A stretch of DNA of 64,000 bases from Mesonia oceanica (GTDB taxonomy: Bacteria; Bacteroidota; Bacteroidia; Flavobacteriales; Flavobacteriaceae). The stretch lies in assembly GCF_902499555.1 (NCBI RefSeq), contig NZ_CABVMM010000012.1:107113-171112 (forward strand), read 5' to 3'. Shown here piece after piece: positions 16,439-25,938 of this stretch. Positions within the stretch are counted from its first letter, which is position 1. Every line of letters starts with the position of its first letter. The notes below the pieces were generated by a model, which saw only the letters and a list, made by a program, of their open reading frames with translations, was not told the origin of the DNA and did no database searches. The translations under genes were made by a program, and so were the position numbers.

Positions 16439-17341
16439 ATGAAAAGCCTTTTGTTCACATTCTCTATTGTTCTTTTTATTTCTTGTTCTTCTGATGATAA
16501 TGATCCTACTATTGTAGATCACTCTTCTTCCATTTTCACATCTTATATAGAAACTTACGACAGACCTGAAATTGATGGTATTGAAAGTTTTAAGAAAATA
16601 AAAACTGGTGAAATTATCGATGGCAAATTTCATGATTATCAATTAAAAACATACTTTGATAATGAATTAAAATCTGAAGATGAATTCCAACAGTATGTTT
16701 ATTCTAACAATAAGCTAATCAGCATCTATCCAATGAGAGAATCAGATGAGGCTACTAAGCAGGACTTATTCTATGATGAAAATAATAACTTTACTGGTTT
16801 TTACTGGGAAAAAGTTAATCGATATTATCAAATTGTTCACAAAGAAAATAATATAGATTATTTTCAAATTTTGACCGGAAATTTTGATGATGAAAATTCT
16901 TCTATTCACCAAAGATATATTTTAAAATTTGATGATCACAATAACGTAATCAAAGCTGGGCTTGATATTGATTTGGATGAGGTGATGGATTTTGAAAACA
17001 AATTTAGTTACGATGAAAACGATAATTTAATTTCAATCGAAATGAGCAATGGTGAGTCCACTAACATTACTTATTCTGAAATTAAAAATACTAAGGCTCA
17101 TATTTTAGATAATTCTTATGGTAAAAGAATAAGAAGATTAAAGTGTAGTGAAATATTAGGAAGTCCATCTGCCACTATTGAAGAGATCAAAAAATTAGAA
17201 TTCTCTACCCATTTATCTACTTATGAAGTAGATGCTTCACTAGAGTTAGATACTTCGGAAAATAATTTTTACACAAAAAGGACTATAGAAACCGATAACG
17301 AAAATCAATCTACAGAAACCATAGAGTTTATAACTCAATAA
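16439..17341 (+). CDS. Hypothetical lipoprotein
   Basis: A 300-residue protein with a lipoprotein signal (FISC, Cys16) followed by an acidic SSDDND stretch, the common flavobacterial lipoprotein tether that may favour surface export. The rest is rich in beta-strands with a recurring pattern such as YDENNNFTGFYWE, FDDHNNVIKAGLD and YDENDNLISIEMS. This resembles the repeats of YD-type or DUF4595-like surface proteins. No catalytic motif is recognised. It is a single gene, converging on the phosphoesterase gene across a shared terminator. Confidence 0.65.
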   Translation: MKSLLFTFSIVLFISCSSDDNDPTIVDHSSSIFTSYIETYDRPEIDGIESFKKIKTGEIIDGKFHDYQLKTYFDNELKSEDEFQQYVYSNNKLISIYPMRESDEATKQDLFYDENNNFTGFYWEKVNRYYQIVHKENNIDYFQILTGNFDDENSSIHQRYILKFDDHNNVIKAGLDIDLDEVMDFENKFSYDENDNLISIEMSNGESTNITYSEIKNTKAHILDNSYGKRIRRLKCSEILGSPSATIEEIKKLEFSTHLSTYEVDASLELDTSENNFYTKRTIETDNENQSTETIEFITQ

Positions 17342-17403
17342 TTCTGATACTGGTGTTATTATATATATTTATATCACTATAGAAGCTGAAAATGAACACA
17401 TAA

Positions 17404-17427
17404 AAAATCCCCTGTACAGGGGATTTT
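17404..17427. terminator. Bidirectional terminator between convergent genes
   Basis: A perfect palindrome, AATCCCC TGTA CAGGGGATT style, with an A run before and T run after. It lies between the ends of the plus-strand lipoprotein gene and the minus-strand phosphoesterase gene, so it can serve both directions. Confidence 0.82.
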
Positions 17428-17458
17428 ATTTTTAGAAATAATTTTAACTTACAACTAC

Positions 17459-20197
17459 CTACTCTACTACTAATTTTACAGTATATAGTTTTCTTGAATG
17501 AATTTTAATAATATACAATCCACTTGACAATTCTTGTGTCATCATAGAATATTTTGCATTATTTACATTTTCTGTAGCATATAAAAGCTTACCGGTAGTA
17601 TCGAACAATTCAATTTTTTCTATAGGATACTGGGATTGAATCATTGTTTGACTTTTACCATTAGCCGGATTTGGATATACTTTTATTCCGTGATCTATCT
17701 TATATTCTGAATTGGATAAATCTCCCACAACTTCAAAATTCACACGGTTAGAAACTTCATTATAAGAATCGTTTGTAAACATTACTACAAAATAGTTCCC
17801 TTCTTCGGTAGGTAAAGCTTCACCTTCTAAGGTAGCAGTACCTTCAGCTTGACCGTCAAAATAAGTATAGCTAATTAATGGATCGATGTTAGGATCATCA
17901 CCTTCGTGATATATACCTAACCAATCTTTAATTATTCCCGGGGCATCTGTCCAAGAGGTTACAATCTCTTCTCCTAAATCATATACAGATTCGTTTATCC
18001 ATAAATCTGTCACTAATTCTCCTACTTTAAAAAATACTTTATTACCTATTGAATTATAGCCATCCTCAATAAAATATTCAGCATAGTAATATCCTTTTTC
18101 TAAATTATTAAATGTAAGTGTTTGTGAACTCCCGTTAACATAACTCCAAGCTGTTGAAGCAATATTACCCGGTGTATGCCCCATTTTATAAATCCCTATC
18201 CAATCATTACTTAATTGTGGACCATTACTAAAAGAAATCTCCACAGGATCTCCTTCAGCATATTCTTCTTCACTTACTGTCAACTCTGGAGTTTGCCCTA
18301 CATAAAAATACTGTCTTGGAGCAATTTCTGAATAACTATCATTTTCGAAAATAACGGCATAATACATTCCTGCCTCACTTAGACCTTGAGAAAATGTAAT
18401 GGTACCGCTTGAATTTCCATCTGTATAACTCCATAGTTCTGAAGGAGAATTACTCCCTGGTTCATTTTCATCTTTATAAATACCTATCCAAGTAGTATTA
18501 GCTGCTGGAGCATCTAAATAATTCACCCCTATAGGAGCATCAAGTGCATATTCTAAATTTTCGGAATCTAGAGTAATTGCTGTTTCTACGTAATTACTTC
18601 CTGTTACAGTAAAGGTTTCTGTTTCACTCCAAGGAGACCATGCTAAGTTTCTATCTCTATACCGAAGTTTTACGAAATACTGACCATTTGGAATTTCATT
18701 CTCTGCAAATTCTATTTTGGTTATATCTACTCCTTGATTAATATCTACAGTAGAATCACTTTGCTGTTCATACATTCCGTATAAATTTTCGTAATCTCTA
18801 TAAATATCTTTCTCGATGATATTAAACTCTTGATCTTTAGCAATTAAAAATTCGGTAGTATTTAATAATTCTCCTGTTGAAGTTGAAAAATCAGAGCCTT
18901 GAATCTCTAAAGGTAAGCTTACCTCTGAACCTAACTGGGTTTCTATAGTTGGCTGCTCTGGTGCAGCTTGATTTTTATAAAAATGGAACTCATCCATTAA
19001 TTGATTATTTTTCCACTGAAAAATACTTCCTATAGAATAACTTTCTACATCCATTTTACCATTAACCACATCTATATCTACTATTTGATACATCCAATTA
19101 GAAATTGTTTTTTGTACGTCTTCAAAATCTTCTTCAGTAGACATTCCCCAATATTGATCCCACGCGGTTCCCCCTGAAATAATATTATAAACTTTATCAT
19201 CTTTTAACTGTCCACGATGGTATAAGTGATGATGGGCGCCAATATGCAATACAAATTTATCGGTTTGTGTAAGCATGGGTACCGCCGTATTTCTTATCCA
19301 TTGAGAAATATCACCTACATATTGTTCTGCTTGATAAGGTCTATGACTTAGCGAGAAAATCCAATCTACAGAACTGTCATCTTCTGCTGCGTTAATTACA
19401 GACTGTAGCCAAGCTGTTTGTGAAGTCCCGGTATGCTCTGAACTTAAACTTATAAACAATACATTTCCAGCTTGGTAGACATAATAATTTTCTGTTCCAG
19501 AAGAAATTCCTTGATATTCAAAATCATCCAAATAAAAATGATCGTAATAAGCTTGCATCCCTAAAGTACCGTAGGTTTCGTGATTACCAACTGTAGTTTG
19601 AATAGATAAAAACTTAGAAAGTTTCCTATTCTTTTTAAAATGAACATTATCATAATGATCTAAAGTACCTACATCTACTTGATCTCCTACCATAAAAGTA
19701 AGAGCAATATTCTCTTCTGGCGAACCACCGTATTTCTGAATTATCTTACGCTTCGCTGCAGAAACTAAAGAATCATAACGAGGCTCATTTTTTAATTGGT
19801 TATCCCCCATAATTAAGAAACGAATGTGACCGTCTTCTGTGGCTGCTTCCCCAGGATTGGGAAGTGTTTTAAACGATGCTATTTCAGAATAATTACTTCC
19901 GGTCTTAGTTCTATAAAAATAACGTGTATTAGGTGATAGGTTCACTAATTTAACGGAATGGTAATAGTAATTACCCGGGTAGCCGGCATCTGTAAAAATA
20001 TTGGTATTACCAGTTACAGTTACGTTCAAATCACTTTCAGACAAACCATACTCGACTACCGATTCTGAGTCTGAAGAAGTTTTCCAGTTTACATAAATAG
20101 AGTTTGGGGTTACCGCTTGTAGATAAGGGTGTAACTCTTGTGCCATTAGCTTACCAACACCGATGATAAGTAGTAAAAAAAGATAATTTTTTTTCAT
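17459..20197 (-). CDS. T9SS-secreted purple-acid-phosphatase-like metallophosphoesterase with triplicated WIGIY domain
   Basis: A 912-residue secreted protein. The signal peptide (1-20) ends MAQ. An FN3-like domain (about 22-112) of the purple acid phosphatase type precedes a calcineurin-like catalytic domain with GDN (131-133), GDQVD (171-175), GNHE (204-207), SHRPY and GAHHHLYH. Together these give the two-metal site of a phosphomonoesterase or diesterase. After linker domains, three tandem modules (about 545-830) each contain W-(I/L)-GIY and a Tyr-rich YYA or YFV strand. The last 80 or so residues are a T9SS type A sorting domain (VYPNPANGK, then SSGLYIIKI). It probably releases phosphate from organic phosphates at the cell surface; the substrate is unknown. 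Confidence 0.9.
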   Translation of the reverse strand: MKKNYLFLLLIIGVGKLMAQELHPYLQAVTPNSIYVNWKTSSDSESVVEYGLSESDLNVTVTGNTNIFTDAGYPGNYYYHSVKLVNLSPNTRYFYRTKTGSNYSEIASFKTLPNPGEAATEDGHIRFLIMGDNQLKNEPRYDSLVSAAKRKIIQKYGGSPEENIALTFMVGDQVDVGTLDHYDNVHFKKNRKLSKFLSIQTTVGNHETYGTLGMQAYYDHFYLDDFEYQGISSGTENYYVYQAGNVLFISLSSEHTGTSQTAWLQSVINAAEDDSSVDWIFSLSHRPYQAEQYVGDISQWIRNTAVPMLTQTDKFVLHIGAHHHLYHRGQLKDDKVYNIISGGTAWDQYWGMSTEEDFEDVQKTISNWMYQIVDIDVVNGKMDVESYSIGSIFQWKNNQLMDEFHFYKNQAAPEQPTIETQLGSEVSLPLEIQGSDFSTSTGELLNTTEFLIAKDQEFNIIEKDIYRDYENLYGMYEQQSDSTVDINQGVDITKIEFAENEIPNGQYFVKLRYRDRNLAWSPWSETETFTVTGSNYVETAITLDSENLEYALDAPIGVNYLDAPAANTTWIGIYKDENEPGSNSPSELWSYTDGNSSGTITFSQGLSEAGMYYAVIFENDSYSEIAPRQYFYVGQTPELTVSEEEYAEGDPVEISFSNGPQLSNDWIGIYKMGHTPGNIASTAWSYVNGSSQTLTFNNLEKGYYYAEYFIEDGYNSIGNKVFFKVGELVTDLWINESVYDLGEEIVTSWTDAPGIIKDWLGIYHEGDDPNIDPLISYTYFDGQAEGTATLEGEALPTEEGNYFVVMFTNDSYNEVSNRVNFEVVGDLSNSEYKIDHGIKVYPNPANGKSQTMIQSQYPIEKIELFDTTGKLLYATENVNNAKYSMMTQELSSGLYIIKIHSRKLYTVKLVVE

Positions 20198-20363
20198 AAA
20201 AAAAGGGTTTTATTTTGCAGCCAATTTACCCTTCCTCTAAATGATCTATTTTAGCTTATTATCAAATAAACCATAACTATTACTTATCTCAATGTTACCT
20301 TTGTTATCTAATTATCAATTAAAATTTCAAATTAATTGATTAGCTTTACTAAAAACAATTCTT

Positions 20364-21245
20364 ATGAACTTTCAACAAAAAATGTTGCGTGATGACGCCC
20401 TAAAAAATAAAAATATTGTGGTTACCGGTGGCGGAAGTGGTTTAGGAAAAGCCATGACCAAATACTTTTTAGAATTAGGAGCACAAGTAGCTATTACTTC
20501 CCGAAACTTAGAAAAACTTCAAAATACTGCTAAAGAATTAGAAGGAGAAACCGGAAGCAAATGTTATGCAATTCAGTGTGATGTAAGAAATTACGATGAA
20601 GTTGAAAAAATGAAGGATGAGGCCATTTCCCAAATGGGAAGTGTAGATGTTTTACTAAACAATGCTGCAGGAAACTTTATCTCTCCCACCGAGCGACTTT
20701 CAACCAATGCTTTCGACACCATTATTGACATTGTTTTAAAAGGAAGTAAAAACTGCACGTTAGCTTTTGGTAAACATTGGATTGATAAAAAAGAAAAAGA
20801 TAAAACCGTTTTAAATATTGTCACCACTTATGCTTGGACAGGTTCTGCTTATGTAGTTCCTTCGGCAACAGCAAAGGCTGGGGTTTTGGCGATGACGCGT
20901 TCGCTTGCTGTTGAATGGGCAAAATACGGAATAAGATTTAATGCCATTGCTCCAGGTCCTTTCCCTACAAAAGGTGCTTGGGATCGACTTTTACCCGGAG
21001 ATTTAAAAGAAAAATTTGACTTGGCTAAAAAAGTTCCGCTCAAACGTGTAGGTGAACATCAAGAACTTGCCAATCTTGCCGCTTATTTGGTTTCAGACTT
21101 TTCAGCCTATGTAAATGGAGAAGTAATTACCATTGATGGTGGTGAATGGTTAAAAGGAGCCGGACAATTTAACCTACTGGAAGAAGTACCTGAAGAGATG
21201 TGGGATATGCTCGAAGAAATGATTAGAAAAAAGAAAAACAAATAA
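20364..21245 (+). CDS. SDR oxidoreductase, 2,4-dienoyl-CoA reductase-like
   Basis: A 293-residue short-chain dehydrogenase. The nucleotide-binding TGGGSGLGKA is at 21-30, and the NNAAGNF motif, characteristic of dienoyl-CoA and trans-enoyl-CoA reductases, is at 99-105. In the catalytic region the classical YxxxK is replaced by SATAKAGV (K171), as in the DECR subgroup. The end, GGEWLKGAGQF, also fits. It likely reduces unsaturated CoA intermediates with NADPH during degradation of polyunsaturated fatty acids. It stands alone upstream of parA. The 166-base gap before it is AT-rich and holds a near-consensus box TAGCTTTA. Confidence 0.85.
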   Translation: MNFQQKMLRDDALKNKNIVVTGGGSGLGKAMTKYFLELGAQVAITSRNLEKLQNTAKELEGETGSKCYAIQCDVRNYDEVEKMKDEAISQMGSVDVLLNNAAGNFISPTERLSTNAFDTIIDIVLKGSKNCTLAFGKHWIDKKEKDKTVLNIVTTYAWTGSAYVVPSATAKAGVLAMTRSLAVEWAKYGIRFNAIAPGPFPTKGAWDRLLPGDLKEKFDLAKKVPLKRVGEHQELANLAAYLVSDFSAYVNGEVITIDGGEWLKGAGQFNLLEEVPEEMWDMLEEMIRKKKNK

Positions 21246-21345
21246 TTAACCCCAATTGTTAAAAAAACATCTTTAAGTTATTCATTCAAGCGTTTTCAAT
21301 TGGAATAATAAATCGTATTTTTACCGTCTAAATCTTAAATAATTA

Positions 21346-22110
21346 ATGGGCAAAATCATTGCAATTGCTAACCAGAAAGGCGGAGTAGGTAAAACCACTA
21401 CTTCGGTTAATTTAGCTGCCGCTTTAGGGGTACTGGAAAAAAAAGTTTTGTTAATTGATGCCGATCCACAGGCCAATGCTAGTTCCAGTTTAGGAATTGA
21501 TGTAGAAAATGTGGAAGTCGGGACTTATCAGCTCTTGGAACATACCTTAAAAGCTGAAGAGGCGATTACCGCAACCAATTCTCCTAACGTAGATATTATC
21601 CCGGCACATATAGATTTAGTGGCTATTGAAATAGAATTAGTCGATCAAGATCAACGGGAATCAATGCTTAAAAAAGCAATCATTCAATTAAAGGAAAAAT
21701 ACGATTTCATTTTAATTGATTGTGCACCCTCACTTGGCTTATTAACATTAAATGCTTTAACCGCTTCAGATTCTGTAATTATCCCGATTCAATGTGAGTA
21801 TTTTGCTCTTGAAGGTTTAGGAAAGTTATTGAATACCATAAAAAGCGTACAAAAAATACATAACAACAAATTAGATATAGAAGGGCTTTTACTCACGATG
21901 TACGATTCCCGCTTACGTCTTTCCAATCAAGTGGTAGATGAAGTGAAGAAGCATTTTGAAGCGATGGTTTTTGAAACTATTATTCAGCGTAACGTACGCT
22001 TAAGCGAAGCTCCTAGTTATGGTGAAAGCATTATTAACTATGATGCAGGAAGCCGTGGAGCCAATAATTATTTAAGTTTAGCTGAAGAAATTATAAAGAA
22101 AAACAAGTAA
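21346..22110 (+). CDS. parA: Chromosome-partitioning ATPase ParA
   Basis: A 254-residue ParA/Soj ATPase with the deviant Walker A KGGVGKTTT near residue 11, the DADPQANAS switch region and the IDCAPSLGLLTLNAL Walker B segment. It lacks an N-terminal helix-turn-helix, as chromosomal ParAs do. Together with ParB it moves replication origins. It lies five bases upstream of parB. No parS-like palindrome was found nearby. Confidence 0.96.
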   Translation: MGKIIAIANQKGGVGKTTTSVNLAAALGVLEKKVLLIDADPQANASSSLGIDVENVEVGTYQLLEHTLKAEEAITATNSPNVDIIPAHIDLVAIEIELVDQDQRESMLKKAIIQLKEKYDFILIDCAPSLGLLTLNALTASDSVIIPIQCEYFALEGLGKLLNTIKSVQKIHNNKLDIEGLLLTMYDSRLRLSNQVVDEVKKHFEAMVFETIIQRNVRLSEAPSYGESIINYDAGSRGANNYLSLAEEIIKKNK

Positions 22111-22115
22111 GGTTT

Positions 22116-23024
22116 ATGGCGAAGGCAACGAAGAAACAAGCGTTAGGACGTGGACTTTCAGCTTTATTGAAAGATCCCGATAACGATATTAAGTCGGCTA
22201 AAGATAAAAACGCAGATAAAGTTGTAGGAAATATTGTTGAACTGGATATCGAATCTATAGAAGTAAATCCTTTTCAGCCCAGAACTAGCTTTAACGAAGA
22301 TGCGCTGCAAGAATTGGCCACCTCTATTCGAGAGTTGGGAGTTATTCAACCCATTACCGTAAGAAAAATAGATTTTAATAAATACCAACTTGTTTCCGGG
22401 GAGCGTCGTTACCGCGCCTCTAAATTGGTAGGTTTAAAGACCATTCCTTCTTACATCAGGATTGCCAATGATCAGGAATCTTTAGAAATGGCGTTGGTAG
22501 AGAATATTCAGCGACAAGATTTAGATCCAATTGAAATTGCACTTTCTTACCAACGTTTAATCGATGAAATAGATCTTACCCAAGAACAACTGAGTGATCG
22601 TATTGGAAAAAATAGATCGACCATAGCCAATTACCTTCGTTTATTAAAGTTAGACCCGATTATTCAAACCGGAATGCGAGATGGTTTCCTTTCTATGGGA
22701 CACGGGCGTACTTTAATTAATGTAGAAGATGATGAAATTCAACTTAAAATTTACGAACAAATAATTGAAGAATCTCTTTCGGTAAGAGCGACAGAACAAT
22801 TAGTAAGATCGTACCAAAAACATGGAAAGAACTTAGGAAAAGAAAAAGCTTCTACCCCGAGCGTTCCTAAAGAAATAAAAACCACCGTAAAAGATTTTTC
22901 TGAATACTTTGGTGCAAAAGTTGATGTAAAAGTGAACAAAAAAGGCAATGGAAAACTAATCATTCCGTTCTCTTCAGAAGAAGATTTTAAACGCCTTAAA
23001 AAATTAATTCAGGGTGAAGCTTAA
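22116..23024 (+). CDS. parB: Chromosome-partitioning protein ParB
   Basis: A 302-residue ParB/Spo0J protein. The N-terminal ParA-interaction peptide KKQALGRGLSALL is followed by the CTP-binding ParB/Srx domain with NPFQPR, GERRYRAS and ENIQRQDL, then a helix-turn-helix (LSDRIGKNRSTIANYLRLL) and a C-terminal dimerisation region. It follows parA closely and overlaps the DUF5683 gene by 11 bases. Confidence 0.96.
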   Translation: MAKATKKQALGRGLSALLKDPDNDIKSAKDKNADKVVGNIVELDIESIEVNPFQPRTSFNEDALQELATSIRELGVIQPITVRKIDFNKYQLVSGERRYRASKLVGLKTIPSYIRIANDQESLEMALVENIQRQDLDPIEIALSYQRLIDEIDLTQEQLSDRIGKNRSTIANYLRLLKLDPIIQTGMRDGFLSMGHGRTLINVEDDEIQLKIYEQIIEESLSVRATEQLVRSYQKHGKNLGKEKASTPSVPKEIKTTVKDFSEYFGAKVDVKVNKKGNGKLIIPFSSEEDFKRLKKLIQGEA

Positions 23025-23595
23025 ACTGTTATTTTTCCTTTGCATTAGCCTATTCACATTTAGTAAAGTTTTTGCACAACAAGATTCGTTAGCATTAAGA
23101 ACACAAAGCATTGCTAAAGTGGATAGTATTCAAGGTAATTTTAAAGAATACAATCCATTAGCTCCAGCAAAAGCCGCTTTTTTCTCTGCTATTTTTCCGG
23201 GATTGGGTCAGATTTACAATGGTAGTTATTGGAAGTTACCTATAGTTTATGGAGCTTTAGGTACTAGTGTTTATTTCTATATTGAAAACGACAAGCAGTA
23301 TAACCGTTACCGCGATGCCTACAAAAGAAGACTGGCCGGTTATAATGATGACGAATTTCAAGATAGACTGGACAATGATGCTTTAATCAATGCTCAAAAA
23401 CACTTTAGAAGAAATAAAGAAATATCCATTTTAGTCACCGCCGCTTTTTATATTTTAAATATTGTAGATGCCAACGTAGATGCGCATTTACAGCAATTTA
23501 ATGTAAGCAACGACCTTTCCATGAAACCCAATTTTAAATACGATCAGTTTACGGGAAGAACTAATTATGGATTATCATTCAATTTAAATTTTTAA
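23014..23595 (+). CDS. DUF5683 membrane protein
   Basis: A 193-residue protein with a signal peptide (ending VFAQQ) and a hydrophobic domain reading AFFSAIFPGLGQIYNGSYWK, the GLGQIYNG motif being typical of DUF5683/TM2-like proteins. The pattern IENDKQYNRYRDAYKRR is also characteristic. The function is unknown. In Flavobacteriia it is regularly found between parB and dapB, as here, overlapping both neighbours. Confidence 0.85.
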   Translation: MKLKLLFFLCISLFTFSKVFAQQDSLALRTQSIAKVDSIQGNFKEYNPLAPAKAAFFSAIFPGLGQIYNGSYWKLPIVYGALGTSVYFYIENDKQYNRYRDAYKRRLAGYNDDEFQDRLDNDALINAQKHFRRNKEISILVTAAFYILNIVDANVDAHLQQFNVSNDLSMKPNFKYDQFTGRTNYGLSFNLNF

Positions 23596-24308
23596 TGATG
23601 AAAATTGCAATTTTAGGTTATGGGAGAATGGGTAAAACCATCGAACAAATTGCGCTTGATAGAAATCACGAAATAGTTTATAAGACTTCAGAAAAAATTA
23701 ATACTGAAGAACTTCAAAAAGCAGAAGTAGCCATAGATTTTAGTATTCCTGATGCTGCTTTTGAAAATATAACTACCTGTTTCAAGAATAACATCCCAGT
23801 GGTTTCCGGTACAACCGGTTGGTTAGACCGCTATGAAGAAGCTGTTAAAATTTGCAATGAAAACAAGGGTGCTTTTATTTATGCTTCTAATTTTAGTTTA
23901 GGGGTCAATTTATTTTTTCAATTAAATGAAAACCTGGCTAAACTAATGAGTAAGTTTAAAGAATACACGGTTGCTATTGAAGAAATTCATCATACCAAAA
24001 AACTGGACAAACCCAGTGGAACTGCTATCACCTTAACAGAAAGTATTCTTCCATATACCCAAAAAGAAGATTGGAAATTGGTAGAGGAAGACGAAAAAGC
24101 TTCAGCTAATCAAATTCCTGTGGTTGCCAAAAGAGAAGAAGATGTAAAAGGAACACATAGTATTAAATATTCATCGGCTATCGACGATATCGAAATTAAA
24201 CATACCGCTCATTCCCGCGAAGGTTTTGCCTTAGGAGCTGTGATTGCGGCAGAATGGCTAAGCGATAAAACAGGAGTATTTACAATGAAAGATGTATTAG
24301 GTTTATAA
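23595..24308 (+). CDS. dapB: 4-hydroxy-tetrahydrodipicolinate reductase
   Basis: Reduces hydroxytetrahydrodipicolinate with NAD(P)H in the lysine and diaminopimelate pathway. The 237 residues form a short DapB: GYGRMGK nucleotide loop, SGTTGW, the catalytic EEIHHTKKLDKPSGTA segment, and the C-terminal HSREGFALGAV. Two ATG codons are adjacent (23595 and 23598), and the first overlaps the preceding stop. It is followed after 49 bases by lepB. Confidence 0.96.
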   Translation: MMKIAILGYGRMGKTIEQIALDRNHEIVYKTSEKINTEELQKAEVAIDFSIPDAAFENITTCFKNNIPVVSGTTGWLDRYEEAVKICNENKGAFIYASNFSLGVNLFFQLNENLAKLMSKFKEYTVAIEEIHHTKKLDKPSGTAITLTESILPYTQKEDWKLVEEDEKASANQIPVVAKREEDVKGTHSIKYSSAIDDIEIKHTAHSREGFALGAVIAAEWLSDKTGVFTMKDVLGL

Positions 24309-24357
24309 TCGTGTAACATTTAGCGCAACAGACCTACTCATATAAAAACTTTAAAAG

Positions 24358-25929
24358 ATGACAATAATTCAGTGGTTTATATTTTTTTTATTGGTTCAGG
24401 CCATTCACGGTGCAGGAACTTGGAGACTATATAAAATTGCAGGCAGACAAGCTTGGGAAGCATTTGTACCCGTTTACAACGCAGTAATATTAATGAAAAT
24501 TATTAATAGGCCTTGGTGGTGGACCATTCTGCTTTTCATACCTATTGTAAATTTAATTATGTTTCCTGTGATTTGGGTTGAAACCGCCCGAAGTTTTGGC
24601 AAACATACAAAAGCAGATACTTGGCTTAGTGTACTTACTCTTGGTTTTTATTTGTATTACATTAATTATACCGCTGATGTTACACATATCTACGACAGAA
24701 GCTTAAAACCAAGAACAGAAGTTGGCGAGTGGGTAAGTTCTATTCTTTTTGCGGTAGTAGCAGCTACCATTGTTCACACCTATTTTATTCAACCATTTAC
24801 CATTCCTACTTCATCGTTAGAGAAAACTTTATTGGTAGGTGACTTTTTGTTTGTGAGTAAATTTAACTACGGAGCAAGAACACCACAAACTACAGTTTCT
24901 TTTCCAATGGTTCACGATACTATTCCGGGACTTGGCATAAAATCGTACACCAATTGGCCTCAACTCCCCTATTTTAGGTTCCCGGGCTTTGAAGATATTG
25001 AACGTACCGATATTGTGGTATTTAACTGGCCGGTAGATACGGTTCCTTATTTTGGCTACCATGGACCTATTTCTTATAAAAAACCTGTCGATAAAAAATC
25101 CAATTACGTTAAAAGAACAGTTGGTATCCCTGGCGATTCTTTAAAAATTGTAGATGGAAAAGTTTATATTAATAATCAGCCTTTACAATTACCTGATCGC
25201 GCCAAACCTCAATACTCGTATCGTGTAAAAGGAAAAGGAAGAGGTTTTGATTTACGTAATTTAATTAACCGTTACAGCATCACCGATGGTGTGAAAGGCT
25301 ATAATAAAGAAACGAGGGAATATGATTTTGTCGCTATTTCTGATGAAGCGGTAGAGAAATTTAGAAATCACCCAAATGTAGCGTCGATTACTCGAATTAT
25401 AGATCCTGTGGGAGATGCAGATCCAAAAATTTTCCCTTCAGCTAAAACCAATTGGAATGCCGATCAATTTGGTCCTATTTATATTCCTGAAGAAGGAAAA
25501 ACCGTTGCGATTACTACCGAAAGCCTTCCTTTTTACAAACGTATTATCGAGGTTTACGAAGGTGAAGAAATGGGCATTGAAAATAAAGTCACTACTAAAG
25601 GGAATCAGATTTTCTTAAATGGTGAACCTCTTTCTGAATATACTTTCAAACAAAATTATTATTTTATGATGGGAGATAACCGTCATAATAGTGAAGATAG
25701 CCGTTTTTGGGGTTATGTTCCCGAAACTCATATCGTAGGAAAACCTATTTTTATTTGGATGAGTTGGGATAGTAATGCCGATGGTTTCTTTAATAAAATT
25801 CGTTGGGACCGCGTATTTACTACCGTTGGTGGTGAGGGTAAACCAGTTTCTTACCTTTACTATTTCCTTATAGGATTAGTGATTGTAATTGGTTTCAATT
25901 TCTTTAGAAAACGTAAGAAAAAGGCTTAA
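24358..25929 (+). CDS. lepB: Signal peptidase I
   Basis: A 523-residue membrane protease that removes signal peptides from exported proteins. Three to four hydrophobic segments fill about residues 1-145, where most bacterial enzymes have one or two. The catalytic Ser is S153 in PTSSLEKTLL, and the general base is K252 in NYVKRTVGIPGD. A stretch of about 150 residues follows before the last box, MMGDNRHNSEDSRFWG, so the catalytic domain carries a large insertion. A further C-terminal membrane helix ends in RKRKKKA. Large SPases of this type are usual in Bacteroidota. Confidence 0.95.
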   Translation: MTIIQWFIFFLLVQAIHGAGTWRLYKIAGRQAWEAFVPVYNAVILMKIINRPWWWTILLFIPIVNLIMFPVIWVETARSFGKHTKADTWLSVLTLGFYLYYINYTADVTHIYDRSLKPRTEVGEWVSSILFAVVAATIVHTYFIQPFTIPTSSLEKTLLVGDFLFVSKFNYGARTPQTTVSFPMVHDTIPGLGIKSYTNWPQLPYFRFPGFEDIERTDIVVFNWPVDTVPYFGYHGPISYKKPVDKKSNYVKRTVGIPGDSLKIVDGKVYINNQPLQLPDRAKPQYSYRVKGKGRGFDLRNLINRYSITDGVKGYNKETREYDFVAISDEAVEKFRNHPNVASITRIIDPVGDADPKIFPSAKTNWNADQFGPIYIPEEGKTVAITTESLPFYKRIIEVYEGEEMGIENKVTTKGNQIFLNGEPLSEYTFKQNYYFMMGDNRHNSEDSRFWGYVPETHIVGKPIFIWMSWDSNADGFFNKIRWDRVFTTVGGEGKPVSYLYYFLIGLVIVIGFNFFRKRKKKA

Positions 25930-25938
25930 GTTTTTTTG

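Noticed and set aside
21250..23030. Search for a parS site near parA-parB
   Set aside because: No palindrome close to TGTTTCACGTGAAACA is present. CACGTG cores at about 5778, 7432 and 42365 have wrong flanks and lie inside genes.
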